Source: Veillonella sp. AM51-8BH (GTDB lineage: Bacteria > Bacillota > Negativicutes > Veillonellales > Veillonellaceae). From it: a DNA stretch of 56,708 nucleotides. The stretch lies in the NCBI RefSeq assembly GCF_003463825.1, contig NZ_QSDY01000007.1, forward strand, positions 1 to 56,708, read 5' to 3'. Each line of letters starts with the position of its first letter. The first letter of the stretch is position 1. The notes beneath the pieces are model-generated. The model was given only the letters and a program-made list of their open reading frames with translations. It was not told the DNA's origin and did not search any database. Positions 37,052-45,540 of the stretch are shown one piece after another. Position numbers and translations under genes: made by a program.

Positions 37052-38242
37052 TTATAAGCCAGCTTCAGCTTTTAAAATTGCTGCTTTGTCAGTACGTTCC
37101 CAAGGTAAATCTACATCAGTTCTACCAAAGTGACCATATGCTGCAGTTTTGCGATAATGAGGTTTTAACAAATCAAGCATTTCAATAATACCTGCTGGAC
37201 GAAGGTCGAAATGTTTCTTAACGAGTTCTTGAATTTTAGTTTCCTCAACATGACCTGTACCAAAAGTATCAACTAAGATAGATACAGGATGAGCAACGCC
37301 AATTGCGTAAGCAACTTGTACTTCACATTTATCAGCAAGACCTGCTGCAACAACGTTTTTAGCTACATAACGAGCAGCATATGCTGCAGAGCGGTCTACC
37401 TTAGATGGATCTTTACCAGAGAAAGCACCGCCGCCATGACGAGCCATACCACCATAAGTATCTACGATAATTTTACGGCCAGTCAAACCAGCATCACCAT
37501 GAGGGCCACCGATTACGAAACGGCCAGTTGGGTTGATGAAGTATTTTGTATTTTCATCAACAAATTCAGCAGGCAACGCTGCATCGATAACAAAGCGTTT
37601 CAAATCTGCTTTAATTTGTTCTTGAGTTACTTCAGGACTATGTTGCGTAGAAATAACGATTGTATCAATACGTTTTGGTTTACCATCAACATACTCAACA
37701 GTAACTTGAGTTTTACCATCTGGACGAAGGTATGTTAACGTGCCATCTTTACGAACTTCTGTAAGACGACGAGATAAACGATGAGCTAAAGAAATAGGCA
37801 TAGGCATAAGTTCAGGTGTTTCATTGGATGCATAACCAAACATCATACCTTGGTCACCAGCACCAATTTTATCTAGTGCTTCACCATTACCTTCTTTAGA
37901 TTCTAGCGCTTCATCTACGCCCATAGCGATATCAGCAGATTGTTCATCAATAGAAACAAGTACACCGCAAGTATCGCAGTCAAAACCAAATTTAGCACGT
38001 GTATAGCCGATATCTCGAACAGTATCACGTACGATGCGAGGAATATCCACATAAGTATTGGTAGAGATTTCACCTACTACATGAACTAGACCCGTAGTAA
38101 CTAACGTTTCACAAGCTACACGAGCAGTTGGATCTTTTTCAATAATCGCATCCAAAACAGCATCAGAAATTTGGTCAGCTATTTTATCTGGATGGCCTTC
38201 AGTAACAGACTCAGAAGTAAAAAACATATGTTTTTCAGCCAT
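37052..38242 (-). CDS. metK: S-adenosylmethionine synthetase
   Basis: MetK makes SAM from methionine and ATP. Signature segments are [15 protein letters not shown] (about 15-29), [12 protein letters not shown] (about 119-130) and [19 protein letters not shown] (about 270-288). Length 396 is normal. AGGAGG precedes the ATG. A SAM-I riboswitch with a terminator lies in its leader, so its own product switches it off. The window also holds several SAM users (miaB, rlmN, rsmB, rsmD, hemW). Confidence 0.98.
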   Translation of the reverse strand: MAEKHMFFTSESVTEGHPDKIADQISDAVLDAIIEKDPTARVACETLVTTGLVHVVGEISTNTYVDIPRIVRDTVRDIGYTRAKFGFDCDTCGVLVSIDEQSADIAMGVDEALESKEGNGEALDKIGAGDQGMMFGYASNETPELMPMPISLAHRLSRRLTEVRKDGTLTYLRPDGKTQVTVEYVDGKPKRIDTIVISTQHSPEVTQEQIKADLKRFVIDAALPAEFVDENTKYFINPTGRFVIGGPHGDAGLTGRKIIVDTYGGMARHGGGAFSGKDPSKVDRSAAYAARYVAKNVVAAGLADKCEVQVAYAIGVAHPVSILVDTFGTGHVEETKIQELVKKHFDLRPAGIIEMLDLLKPHYRKTAAYGHFGRTDVDLPWERTDKAAILKAEAGL

Positions 38243-38259
38243 TTTATCCTCCTAATACG

Positions 38260-38288
38260 AAAAAAAGCCTCTCATGTACTCATGAGAG
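38260..38288 (-). terminator. riboswitch-controlled terminator before metK
   Basis: CTCTCATG and CATGAGAG form a perfect 8-bp stem with a 4-base loop, followed by GC and a run of seven T on the minus strand. It lies directly after the SAM aptamer and 18 bp before the metK start: a textbook transcriptional off-switch. Confidence 0.9.
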
Positions 38289-38396
38289 ACCCTCCCATCT
38301 AACGACATTTGTCATAGGAATTAGCACCTTTTCCCCTTGGAATGGTTGCTGTAGCTTCACAGGGCCTATCCCTCCGCTACTCTTGATGAGTTACAG
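38289..38396 (-). promoter_or_regulatory. SAM-I (S-box) riboswitch aptamer
   Basis: On the minus strand the S-box landmarks occur in order: CTCATCAAGAG, then GCGGAGGGA, TAGGCCCTGTGAAGC, CAGCAACC, AAGGTGCTAATTCC and the closing GATGGGAG. CTCATC pairs with GATGGG to close P1. The class is established knowledge; SAM binding stabilises P1 and lets the downstream terminator form. Confidence 0.93.
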
Positions 38397-38400
38397 AAAT

Positions 38401-38429
38401 ATTATAGTGTATTTACATTGATAAAGCAA
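38401..38429 (-). promoter_or_regulatory. predicted metK promoter
   Basis: Minus-strand TTGCTT (38424-38429) and TATAAT (38401-38406) are exactly 17 bp apart. The predicted start falls at the first bases of the SAM aptamer, as expected for a leader-controlled gene. Confidence 0.8.
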
Positions 38430-38436
38430 GTCATTA

Positions 38437-38640
38437 TTACATTTCTTTTGCCGATAACAATGCTAAATCATGTTCAGCTTTATGAAGAGCACTATCAAAT
38501 TTACGATACATATGATGACGACCTAAAATATCTAAGAAATCAGACTTGTACATTTCTCGGCGTATATCATAACTTACATCACTGAGTAGTACCTCAATAT
38601 CCCTCTTCTGCAGTTCTTCAATAATACTTCTTTCTATCAA
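38437..38640 (-). pseudogene. possible STAS-domain remnant of a SulP-type transporter
   Basis: A 67-codon frame that can only start at a TTG placed directly after an in-frame TAA, without a clear ribosome binding site. The product (RSIIEELQKRDIEVLLSDVS, then FLDILGRHHMYRKFDSALHKAE) resembles the last third of a STAS domain at the C-terminus of SulP sulfate/bicarbonate transporters. The membrane part is absent, and coaBC ends 38 bp upstream, so there is no room for it. It is best read as a gene remnant; a small stand-alone STAS protein is less likely. Confidence 0.45.
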
Positions 38641-38678
38641 TTACAAACTACAAACATAAGAAAATCTCATGTATCGTG

Positions 38679-39872
38679 TTATTTATTTTTTACTAATTCC
38701 ACAACTTCTTTCATAATATTATGGGCCAATTCAGATTTTTTCATATTCGGCATTTCTTTTGGTTCTTTATGCGGATATAAGAAGTAACCTTCATTCGTAT
38801 CTACATTAAAGCCTGCATTAGATTTACTAACATCATTTGCTACGAGCATATCTAAGTTTTTTCTAATTACTTTATCTTGACCGTATTTAATAACATGCTC
38901 AGTTTCTGCTGCAAAACCTACAAGAATTTGATGATTCTTTTTAGCACCTAAACCTTGTAATATATCTGGATTTTTAACAAGTTCTAATGTCATGGACTCC
39001 ATTTTCTTTATTTTTTGTTCTGCCTTGTGAAGGACTCTAAAATCAGATACTGCTGCCGCCATGATAACCACATCTACCTCGCCATATCGAGATTCAACAG
39101 CATTTTGCATAGATAAAGCAGAGTCAACAGGAACAAAATCCACTCCACTAGGTAGGGCTAAAGATGTGGGTGCACTGATCAAAATAACGTTAGCCCCCAT
39201 CCGGGCTGCTTGCTCAGCAATAGCATACCCCATCTTTCCACTAGACCGATTACCGATATAACGAACAGGATCAATATTCTCTTGTGTACCACCAGCTGTA
39301 ACAAGCACTGTAATACCTTCAAGTTCATTAGATTTGCACATCTGTGATTCAAGCCAATCTACAATGGCTTCAGGCTCTGGTAAACGCCCAACACCAGTAA
39401 CCCCACAAGCAAGCCATCCTTCCGCAGGTTCCATAATATGGTAGCCAAGAGAACGTAAACCTTCCAAATTACGTTGAGTAATCGGATTGTTATACATTTC
39501 TGTATTCATAGCAGGACAAAGATATTTTGGAGCCTTAGTAGCCATTATTGTTGTTGTTAGCATATCATCTGCAATACCGGCATATATTTTACCAATTACA
39601 TTTGCCGTAGCCGGAACAACCACATATGCATCTGCCCATGTAGCTAATGCAATATGCTCCACATCCCATTGATGTACTTGTTCAAACATGTCGATAGCTA
39701 CAGGATGTCCACTAATTTCACCAAATGTTAGAGGTGATGCTATGTGAGTGGAATTTTGAGTCATAACAACCTTCACTTCAGCACCTTTTTTACGAAGCCT
39801 GCTCACTACTTCAATTGCCTTATACGCAGCAATACCTGCAGATACAGCGACAATGATATGTTTTCCTCGCAT
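38679..39872 (-). CDS. coaBC: bifunctional phosphopantothenoylcysteine decarboxylase/synthetase CoaBC
   Basis: CoaBC catalyses two steps of coenzyme A synthesis: ligation of cysteine to 4'-phosphopantothenate (CTP-dependent CoaB part) and FMN-dependent decarboxylation (CoaC part). The CoaC part spans residues 1 to about 185, with VSAGIAAYKA and PAMNTEMYNNP. The CoaB part has VTAGGTQENIDPVRYIGNRSSGKMG and VANDVSKSNAGF. Length 397 is normal. coaD, for the next CoA step, also lies in this window in another operon. Confidence 0.96.
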   Translation of the reverse strand: MRGKHIIVAVSAGIAAYKAIEVVSRLRKKGAEVKVVMTQNSTHIASPLTFGEISGHPVAIDMFEQVHQWDVEHIALATWADAYVVVPATANVIGKIYAGIADDMLTTTIMATKAPKYLCPAMNTEMYNNPITQRNLEGLRSLGYHIMEPAEGWLACGVTGVGRLPEPEAIVDWLESQMCKSNELEGITVLVTAGGTQENIDPVRYIGNRSSGKMGYAIAEQAARMGANVILISAPTSLALPSGVDFVPVDSALSMQNAVESRYGEVDVVIMAAAVSDFRVLHKAEQKIKKMESMTLELVKNPDILQGLGAKKNHQILVGFAAETEHVIKYGQDKVIRKNLDMLVANDVSKSNAGFNVDTNEGYFLYPHKEPKEMPNMKKSELAHNIMKEVVELVKNK

Positions 39873-39889
39873 TTTCTTCTCCTTTTAAA

Positions 39890-39918
39890 AATTCCTTGTA
39901 TCAATGATACAAGGAATT
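39890..39918. terminator. hairpin between rpoZ and coaBC
   Basis: AATTCCTTGTATCA pairs with TGATACAAGGAATT and is followed by TTTTTA on the minus strand. It lies after rpoZ and overlaps the region just before the coaBC ribosome binding site, so it may work as a partial terminator or attenuator within the operon. Confidence 0.6.
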
Positions 39919-39925
39919 GTTTTTC

Positions 39926-40141
39926 TTATTTAATGCCTTCTTTAGTGCGTTTATAAGTCACTTCACCTTCGGCGATTTCATAAAATGCCAAGGATACAGG
40001 CTTGTCAGTTGCATGTGTAGATTCAGCTAAGCATGGTTCGCCATCTGTTAATTCACGAGCACGTTTAGCTGCCAATGTTACCAAAGTATATTTACTATCT
40101 ACTTGATTTTCCAATTTTTTCAATGGAGGTTTTACCATCAT
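39926..40141 (-). CDS. rpoZ: RNA polymerase omega subunit
   Basis: Omega stabilises the beta' subunit during RNA polymerase assembly. The 71-residue protein begins MMVKPPLKKLENQ and has the diagnostic YTLVTLAAKRARELT helix; the C-terminal VTYKRTKEGI is typical of Firmicutes omega. The ATG at 40141 follows AAGGAG by 10 bases; longer in-frame starts run into gmk and were rejected. It lies 4 bp after gmk. Confidence 0.93.
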   Translation of the reverse strand: MMVKPPLKKLENQVDSKYTLVTLAAKRARELTDGEPCLAESTHATDKPVSLAFYEIAEGEVTYKRTKEGIK

Positions 40142-40145
40142 ACTA

Positions 40146-40775
40146 TCACTTCTCCTTAGACTCTTGATACTGTTTATAAATAAATTGAATTTGCTCTTTA
40201 TTGCGACTAATCTTACAGGATTCAGCTCGTAAGATAGATGCAACCTTCTCAGATGCCTCTCCGAGATCATCATTTACAACTATATAGTCATATCGATGGG
40301 CTAATGCCAATTCAGAACAAGCTAACGACAACCGTTTATCAATAACTTCTTTCGCATCTGTACCACGATTATGTAAGCGCTCAGATAGCTCAGTTAATGA
40401 CGGTGGTACTATATAGATAAATACAGCATCACTAAAACGTTCTTTAACTTGCATAGCACCTTGAATATCAATTTCTAACAGTACACTTTTACCATCATCT
40501 AATAAATCCATTACATGTTGCTTCGGTGTACCGTAGTAATTATCATATACCTTTGCATATTCTAAAAATGCATCTTCACTTAATAGAGTTTCAAACTCTT
40601 CTTTCGAGCGAAAGAAGTAATTAACCCCTTCCACTTCACCAACACGAGGTGCCCGTGTGGTCATTGAAACGGAATATACTAAATTAGGCATTTCTTTTCG
40701 AATATTCGCACAAATCGTACCTTTACCTGCGCCAGATGGCCCGGATATAACGATTAATAATCCTCTGTCTGACAT
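40146..40775 (-). CDS. gmk: guanylate kinase
   Basis: Gmk phosphorylates GMP to GDP. The P-loop GPSGAGKGT is at about 11-19, the GMP-binding VSMTTRAPRVGEVEGVNYFF at about 36-55, and the lid arginines in ERLHNRGTD near 135-143. Length 209 is normal. It lies in the conserved yicC-remA-gmk-rpoZ order. Confidence 0.97.
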   Translation of the reverse strand: MSDRGLLIVISGPSGAGKGTICANIRKEMPNLVYSVSMTTRAPRVGEVEGVNYFFRSKEEFETLLSEDAFLEYAKVYDNYYGTPKQHVMDLLDDGKSVLLEIDIQGAMQVKERFSDAVFIYIVPPSLTELSERLHNRGTDAKEVIDKRLSLACSELALAHRYDYIVVNDDLGEASEKVASILRAESCKISRNKEQIQFIYKQYQESKEK

Positions 40776-40783
40776 ATGTACTC

Positions 40784-41053
40784 CTATGATTCTACTGTAT
40801 CTTCGTCTACATCATATTGCACAAGTCGATGTGCTACGGTTTCTGGTTGAATTGCAGATAATACAATTTGACCACTATCCATAACTAATACAGCACGAGT
40901 CTTACGACCATATGTAGCATCAATGAGTAGGCCCTTGTCACGCGCATCTTGAACCATACGTTTTATCGGTGCAGATTCGGGACTAATAATAGCCATAACA
41001 CGGTTAGCAGATACCATATTACCAAAGCCTATATTCAATAACTGAATACTCAT
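40784..41053 (-). CDS. DUF370/RemA-like regulatory protein
   Basis: An 89-residue DUF370 protein, with [23 protein letters not shown] at the N-terminus and [14 protein letters not shown] in the middle. In B. subtilis RemA is a DNA-binding activator of matrix and osmoprotection genes. The role in a non-sporing anaerobe is unknown. It is placed between yicC and gmk, as in most Firmicutes, and the long conservation of that order suggests a general function. Confidence 0.88.
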   Translation of the reverse strand: MSIQLLNIGFGNMVSANRVMAIISPESAPIKRMVQDARDKGLLIDATYGRKTRAVLVMDSGQIVLSAIQPETVAHRLVQYDVDEDTVES

Positions 41054-41067
41054 TTATGGACCTCCTA

Positions 41068-41949
41068 TTACTCTACATTCTGTACTTGTTCTCTAATTTT
41101 CTCTAACTCACATTTTAGCTGAACCACAAACTCTGTAATACTTGAATCCATAGCTTTGGAACCAATTGTATTCACTTCACGATTCATTTCTTGCAAAATA
41201 AAATCCACCTTACGACCAATGGAATTCTCATCTACAAGTGTGTTTTTTAATTGTACCACATGTGAGGTAAATCGGACAATCTCTTCCGTAATATCAGTCT
41301 TATCAGCTAATAAAGCAATTTCCTGCAAAAAACGATCTTCACTTATACTCGCCTCTAAAGACACTAAATATTCTTGAATTTTTCCCTTTATATGCTCACG
41401 ATACGCATCTACAGCACCGGCCTTTTTCTCATCAATACTCTTGATTATATTTTCCAAAATAGTGATACGAGACAATAAATCGTGTTCAATATGTTTACCT
41501 TCTATAGTACGCATTGTTATTAAGGCATCTAGTGCTTGGTTTGTAGATTCTTGTACTATTTCTGAAAGCACATCTTCTGCAATCGGAGTATCTTGTTGTT
41601 GTATCCATTCATTAGAAATGGAATTGACCGCTTGTAAAGGCACTTTTTTAGGGTCATCATAAAACTCTTCTTGAACAAGCAATTCTTGTATCTGCTTTCT
41701 CAACACACTATTTATTGTAAAGGTTTTAGGTCTTTCCCCTGCATCCTGAATAGAAACAGATACTTCAACTTTACCACGAGTAATCCGATCTTGTACTAAT
41801 CCACGAATAATACTTTCAAAAGGGTTGATTTGCTTTGGACTACGTATAAATAAATCCAAGAATCGTGCATTTACAGACTTAATTTCTACCGTACAGGTAA
41901 TGCCATCTTTGGTTGCCGTGCCAGAACCAAAACCGGTCATACTTTTCAT
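41068..41949 (-). CDS. yicC: YicC family endoribonuclease-like protein
   Basis: A 293-residue YicC protein. The N-terminus MKSMTGFGSG is the family hallmark. The C-terminal DUF1732 part includes DKTDITEEIVRFTSHV and GRKVDFILQEMNREVNTIGSKA. YicC proteins have been described as RNA-directed RNases acting with PNPase; the role here is inferred from family. It is the first gene of the yicC-remA-gmk-rpoZ-coaBC operon and diverges from rqcH. Confidence 0.93.
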   Translation of the reverse strand: MKSMTGFGSGTATKDGITCTVEIKSVNARFLDLFIRSPKQINPFESIIRGLVQDRITRGKVEVSVSIQDAGERPKTFTINSVLRKQIQELLVQEEFYDDPKKVPLQAVNSISNEWIQQQDTPIAEDVLSEIVQESTNQALDALITMRTIEGKHIEHDLLSRITILENIIKSIDEKKAGAVDAYREHIKGKIQEYLVSLEASISEDRFLQEIALLADKTDITEEIVRFTSHVVQLKNTLVDENSIGRKVDFILQEMNREVNTIGSKAMDSSITEFVVQLKCELEKIREQVQNVE

Positions 41950-42076
41950 ATGATATCCTCCTTAGCAGTTTTTATTATTGTACCACGAATTATACATTCC
42001 GTGTTTAAATACTAAGAATTATATGTGCATTATGTTATACTAAACTATACTTCTAAATAGAATTGAAAGGAGTACT
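41950..42076. promoter_or_regulatory. divergent promoter region of yicC and rqcH
   Basis: A 127-bp AT-rich spacer separates the two divergent start codons. Each gene has a good ribosome binding site (GGAGG before yicC, AAAGGAG before rqcH). Candidate -10 boxes are TATAAT and TACAAT on the minus strand and TATACT on the plus strand, but no convincing -35 boxes were found. Confidence 0.4.
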
Positions 42077-43792
42077 ATGAATTTAGACGGACTTACCATG
42101 TCTGTTCTCGCTAAAGAATTAAATGAGCGATTACAAACAGGTCAAATACAAAAATTATATCAAATAGATAAAACTACATTACTATTTAAAATTCGTGCAC
42201 TTAACGAAGATCAAAGCTTGGTCATCACTGTTGGTGCAACCCCTGCAATGTATCTCAGTAAACCTATTCAAGATTTACCAAAGGAACCTAGTTCTCTATG
42301 TATGTTTCTTCGCAAACATATTGAGGGTAGCCGTATTGTAAAGGTTGAACAAATCAATGGTGACCGGATTATGTGCATCCAAACGGATAAGCTTGAAATG
42401 GATGGTTCTATTACGAGTACATTTATCTATGTGGAACTAATGGGCAAGTATTCAAACTGTATCTTTGTTCAAGATGGAGTAATTCTAGAATCATTAATTC
42501 ATGTATCACCTTTAATGAATCGTGAACGTTCTATTAGCCCTAAACTACACTATGAATTACCACCTAATGCTAATCGTGTAAGTTTAATGGATTTTGATTA
42601 TGATGAAATCAAAAATTTACTTACCTCCTTCGGTGATGGTACTGTACAACAATCTATACGTGCCATCTTTAACGGTTTTGGTAAACCTTTGTTGGATGAA
42701 GTATTATTGACTTCAAATCTTAGTGGTAATGAAATCATAAGTGACTTAAGTCTCGCGCAAGTTGATGCCTTAGCTAAGGGATTATATGAGTTAAAAGTTA
42801 AGCTCAATGAAAGTAATGGTTTGCTTACTTTAATTAATGATAATAATAAAAAAGCACACGCCACTTTTATCCTACAAAATTATAAAGTCCTTAAAGAATA
42901 TAGTACAATTTCAGAAGCCTTAGAAGAATCGATTCATAATACAAAATCCATTCACACTGCAGATAAAGAACTAGAAAAGATCTTAACAGCAGCCATAAAA
43001 AAAGAAGAAGGTCGTCATCAAAAGATTAAAGATGAATTAAATGACACCAATAAAATTGATACATATAAACTATATGGTGATATCTTAATGATTAATGCTC
43101 ACTTACAAGTTCAATATGAACCTTCTATCCAATTACCAAATCTTCTTTCTGAAGATGGAGAATTATTAACAATTCCTCTAAAGCCAAATCTTACAATTGT
43201 AGAAAACGGTCAATGGTATTATAAGCTCTATACTAAATTAAAAAATCGTAAGGTCAGTGGTGAATATCAACTTAATGCTAGTACTACAAAACTTGAATAT
43301 CTCAAATCAATTTTATATAGTATTTCATTAGCCACTACCCGTGAAAGCTTAGAAGAAATTCGTAAAGAATGTATGGATGCAGGCATTATCAAAAAATCGA
43401 AAAAGCCATTATCATATAAATTAGGTAAATCAAATTACATTCATTTAACCATCGATGAAGGTGAAATATTTATTGGCCGTAACAATCAACAAAATGAAGA
43501 TTTGACTCATCGATTTGCGAAACCAACAGATATTTGGTTCCATACACAAGATATTCAAGGTTCACATCTCATATTAAGACTTAATGTAGAGCCTGATGAT
43601 ATGATTCTATCTAAAGTTGCTCAATACGCAGCCTACTTTAGTAAGGCACGTGAAACCAGCAAAGTACCTGTAGATTATACATACATTAAAAATATCAAAA
43701 AGCCACCAGGGTCTCCACTTGGTTTTGTTATTTTTAATACTCACCAAACAATGATCGTAGAACCTAAAAAGCCTGATAATTACAATGAATAA
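42077..43792 (+). CDS. rqcH: Rqc2/NEMF homologue RqcH (NFACT family)
   Basis: RqcH binds stalled 50S-peptidyl-tRNA and adds C-terminal alanine tails, marking stuck nascent chains for degradation. Length is 571 residues. The NFACT-N domain starts MNLDGLTMSVLAKELNE and contains the DR-type NGDRIMCIQ segment. A coiled-coil region spans about 270-340. The NFACT-R domain near the C-terminus has FAKPTDIWFHTQDIQGSHLIL. Older annotation called the family fibronectin-binding protein. It is the only plus-strand gene of the window and ends at a perfect 18-bp terminator. Confidence 0.93.
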   Translation: MNLDGLTMSVLAKELNERLQTGQIQKLYQIDKTTLLFKIRALNEDQSLVITVGATPAMYLSKPIQDLPKEPSSLCMFLRKHIEGSRIVKVEQINGDRIMCIQTDKLEMDGSITSTFIYVELMGKYSNCIFVQDGVILESLIHVSPLMNRERSISPKLHYELPPNANRVSLMDFDYDEIKNLLTSFGDGTVQQSIRAIFNGFGKPLLDEVLLTSNLSGNEIISDLSLAQVDALAKGLYELKVKLNESNGLLTLINDNNKKAHATFILQNYKVLKEYSTISEALEESIHNTKSIHTADKELEKILTAAIKKEEGRHQKIKDELNDTNKIDTYKLYGDILMINAHLQVQYEPSIQLPNLLSEDGELLTIPLKPNLTIVENGQWYYKLYTKLKNRKVSGEYQLNASTTKLEYLKSILYSISLATTRESLEEIRKECMDAGIIKKSKKPLSYKLGKSNYIHLTIDEGEIFIGRNNQQNEDLTHRFAKPTDIWFHTQDIQGSHLILRLNVEPDDMILSKVAQYAAYFSKARETSKVPVDYTYIKNIKKPPGSPLGFVIFNTHQTMIVEPKKPDNYNE

Positions 43793-43828
43793 AAAAAGAA
43801 GCGAAGGAAATCCTTCGCTTCTTTTTTT
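43791..43828. terminator. bidirectional terminator of rqcH and, before insertion, of the coaD operon
   Basis: Seven A, then GAAGCGAAGGA, a 2-base loop, then TCCTTCGCTTC and seven T: an 18-bp perfect hairpin flanked by A and T runs, so it works both ways. It directly follows rqcH. The mobile element is inserted at its right edge; the target duplication begins at its last T. It thus now also ends minus-strand transcripts that pass through lnu(C). Confidence 0.9.
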
Positions 43829-43835
43829 ATAATAT
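43828..43835. repeat. 8-bp target site duplication, left copy
   Basis: TATAATAT directly abuts the left inverted repeat and is identical to the 8 bp abutting the right end (45561-45568). Eight-base duplications are characteristic of IS1595-family transposition. Confidence 0.93.
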
Positions 43836-43860
43836 GGCTATGTCACAACAAACAGTTGAT
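43836..43860 (+). repeat. left terminal inverted repeat
   Basis: The 25-bp end begins GGCTATGTCACAACAAAC and ends GTTGAT. It differs from the other end at three positions (5, 18 and 19). GGCTAT at its tip can also pair with ATAGCC just inside the element (43864-43869). Confidence 0.92.
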
Positions 43861-43875
43861 AAATAGCCATTTTTA

Positions 43876-43899
43876 TAGGGGAGTATCAGAACTCCCCTA
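43876..43899. other. stem-loop downstream of lnu(C) inside the element
   Basis: TAGGGGAGT and ACTCCCCTA form a perfect 9-bp stem with a 6-base loop. It is not followed by a T-run in the direction of lnu(C) transcription (TAAAAATGG follows). It may act in mRNA stability, weak termination or DNA transfer; none is shown by sequence alone. Confidence 0.5.
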
Positions 43900-43916
43900 C
43901 AAACTGTTATTTGCAG

Positions 43917-44411
43917 TTATCTATACTCATTTGGAATTTCGATATGAAGTGTCTCACACAATAACTTCACATCATGTGCATCATTTTCATCAAACTCGTA
44001 TCCCAGATGGAACATTACTTGACTATATGGTTCAATACAGGAAACCTCTATTTCCTCAATTCTTCCTTTACCCGAAAAAGTTTCTACCGGAAAACAATCC
44101 CCATCATAAAGAATTTCACCTTCGTCCGTATATTCAAAACAATGCAAATCAATAATTCTGTTTTTCAAATCTTCCCATACAGTATGGTTCAATGTTGTAT
44201 ATTCCATCTTAATCTCATAAAAGCCATTAGCTTTCATTATTTCTATAAAGTTCTGATAATCGTTCTTTTCTACAAAAATGTCAATATCATTATGGGCTCT
44301 TGACTGATATCCAAGAAGAGCATCTACACCCCAGCCACCATCAAGAAAGACTTTAATCTCCGCATCTATTGCAAATTGAAGAATCTGTTTTACATCTGTT
44401 ATATTGACCAT
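43917..44411 (-). CDS. lnu(C): lincosamide nucleotidyltransferase Lnu(C)
   Basis: Lnu enzymes transfer a nucleotide to a hydroxyl of lincomycin or clindamycin and inactivate it. The protein has 164 residues, the Lnu(C) size. The nucleotidyltransferase core is FLDGGWGVDALLG (23-35), with the metal-binding aspartates in NDIDIFV (41-47). The start MVNITDVKQIL matches my memory of Lnu(C). The ATG at 44411 has GGAG upstream; a longer frame would extend into the transposase gene end. It begins 23 bp after the transposase stop on the same strand, so both share the element promoter. It is foreign to this otherwise core region. Confidence 0.92.
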   Translation of the reverse strand: MVNITDVKQILQFAIDAEIKVFLDGGWGVDALLGYQSRAHNDIDIFVEKNDYQNFIEIMKANGFYEIKMEYTTLNHTVWEDLKNRIIDLHCFEYTDEGEILYDGDCFPVETFSGKGRIEEIEVSCIEPYSQVMFHLGYEFDENDAHDVKLLCETLHIEIPNEYR

Positions 44412-44434
44412 CTTATCATCTCCACAAATTCTAA

Positions 44435-45472
44435 TTAGGCGACCAGAGGAACTGCTGGTCTGTTTGATAAATCTCTGCATTTAGCAGTTTTCAATGTTGC
44501 CAAAACGAAAGTTAAGAAGATGTTCCTTTTCTCTATGTCGCTTTCTTTGGCGTAATTTACAAGGTTATTCCACACAAGATAGTTGTTCAGATACTTGGTA
44601 GAAACACCGTTAAAGCCACGCATAAACCTCTTTAGCTGGCTATGGTAGCTATTGATATGTTGGATATTATAAATGCCTTTCTTGGCTTTGCCAGTCTTTA
44701 ACTGCACAAGGTCAATGCCATTGGCATTTGTAAATCTCACATAGGAGTTCATCTTGTCCGTAACAAGAGTGGAATTGGTCTTAATCCTACCATCATAAAT
44801 ATGATGTAAATCTCTTGTAGAAACTCTACCAGTATTCGTAATCTTGGAGATAGACAAGCCATTCCTATTAACCGCACAAGGAACACATACCTTTTCTTGG
44901 GACAAGCCTCTGATATGTGTAGAATGACCACGCTTATGAGCCTTGCGTGGCATAGCAAATGTCTTACTCTTGCTATGATTGCCCTTGTACGAGATGGCGA
45001 AAAAAGTTTCGTCAGCCTCAATAATGCCGTCAAGGGTAACATCGTCTGCCATATTCTGAAGTGCATCCAAAATCTTGTGTCTCCAAAGGAATGCGGTGTT
45101 TCTGTGAATCCCACAAGCAACAGCAGTCTTACGAATGGATAAGCCATTCATCATACAATCAATGTACTGCTCCCACACGGACAAGTCTTTTCTTGTACCA
45201 GACACAATGGAGTTCGTAGCAATCACGAAGGACTTGCCACAATCCTTACATACATATCGCTGTGTGCCATCTTTACGATGACCATTGCGAACCACATGGA
45301 TACAGCCACAAAGAGGGCATACACGACCATTTGCAAAGCGTTCCTTTGCTACGAAATCTTCAATATTCAAAGACTTTACAAAGGCAGGACTTAAAAGCAT
45401 TGTTTTAAGGCTTTCCTGCTCTGCGACAGTCAACTTACCGATAATATCTAATGCGTCTTTGATAGTAGGCAT
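44435..45472 (-). CDS. IS1595-family (ISXO2-like) transposase
   Basis: Transposase of 345 residues. The N-terminal zinc ribbon has CPLC (52-55) and CKDC (75-78). A helix-turn-helix-like segment follows (LSIRKTAVACGIHRNTAFLWRHK). The ISXO2-type catalytic core shows D154 in EADETFF, D239 in VTDKMNSY, and the N274/H277/K281 segment INSYHSQLKRF. The ATG at 45472 sits 8 bases after AAGGAGGT; an in-frame TTG two codons earlier is too close. It appears complete, so the element could still move on its own. Confidence 0.93.
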   Translation of the reverse strand: MPTIKDALDIIGKLTVAEQESLKTMLLSPAFVKSLNIEDFVAKERFANGRVCPLCGCIHVVRNGHRKDGTQRYVCKDCGKSFVIATNSIVSGTRKDLSVWEQYIDCMMNGLSIRKTAVACGIHRNTAFLWRHKILDALQNMADDVTLDGIIEADETFFAISYKGNHSKSKTFAMPRKAHKRGHSTHIRGLSQEKVCVPCAVNRNGLSISKITNTGRVSTRDLHHIYDGRIKTNSTLVTDKMNSYVRFTNANGIDLVQLKTGKAKKGIYNIQHINSYHSQLKRFMRGFNGVSTKYLNNYLVWNNLVNYAKESDIEKRNIFLTFVLATLKTAKCRDLSNRPAVPLVA

Positions 45473-45511
45473 ATCCAATTACCTCCTTCGGTGGTACTGT
45501 TTCTTACTATT

Positions 45512-45540
45512 ATTATACGCTATTTCTCGTCAAAAATCAA
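45512..45540 (-). promoter_or_regulatory. predicted promoter of transposase-lnu(C)
   Basis: Minus-strand TTGATT (45535-45540) and TATAAT (45512-45517) are exactly 17 bp apart. The -35 box overlaps the inner end of the right inverted repeat, a common arrangement in insertion sequences that lets transposase binding repress its own gene. Confidence 0.7.

Noticed and set aside
39926..40273. 115-residue protein containing omega
   Set aside because: The first 44 residues overlap gmk out of frame; the AAGGAG-linked ATG at 40141 gives a normal omega subunit.
44749..45147. 132-residue frame inside the transposase gene
   Set aside because: It is a shifted reading of the transposase without a ribosome site or recognisable domain; programmed frameshifting is not needed because the transposase is already full length.
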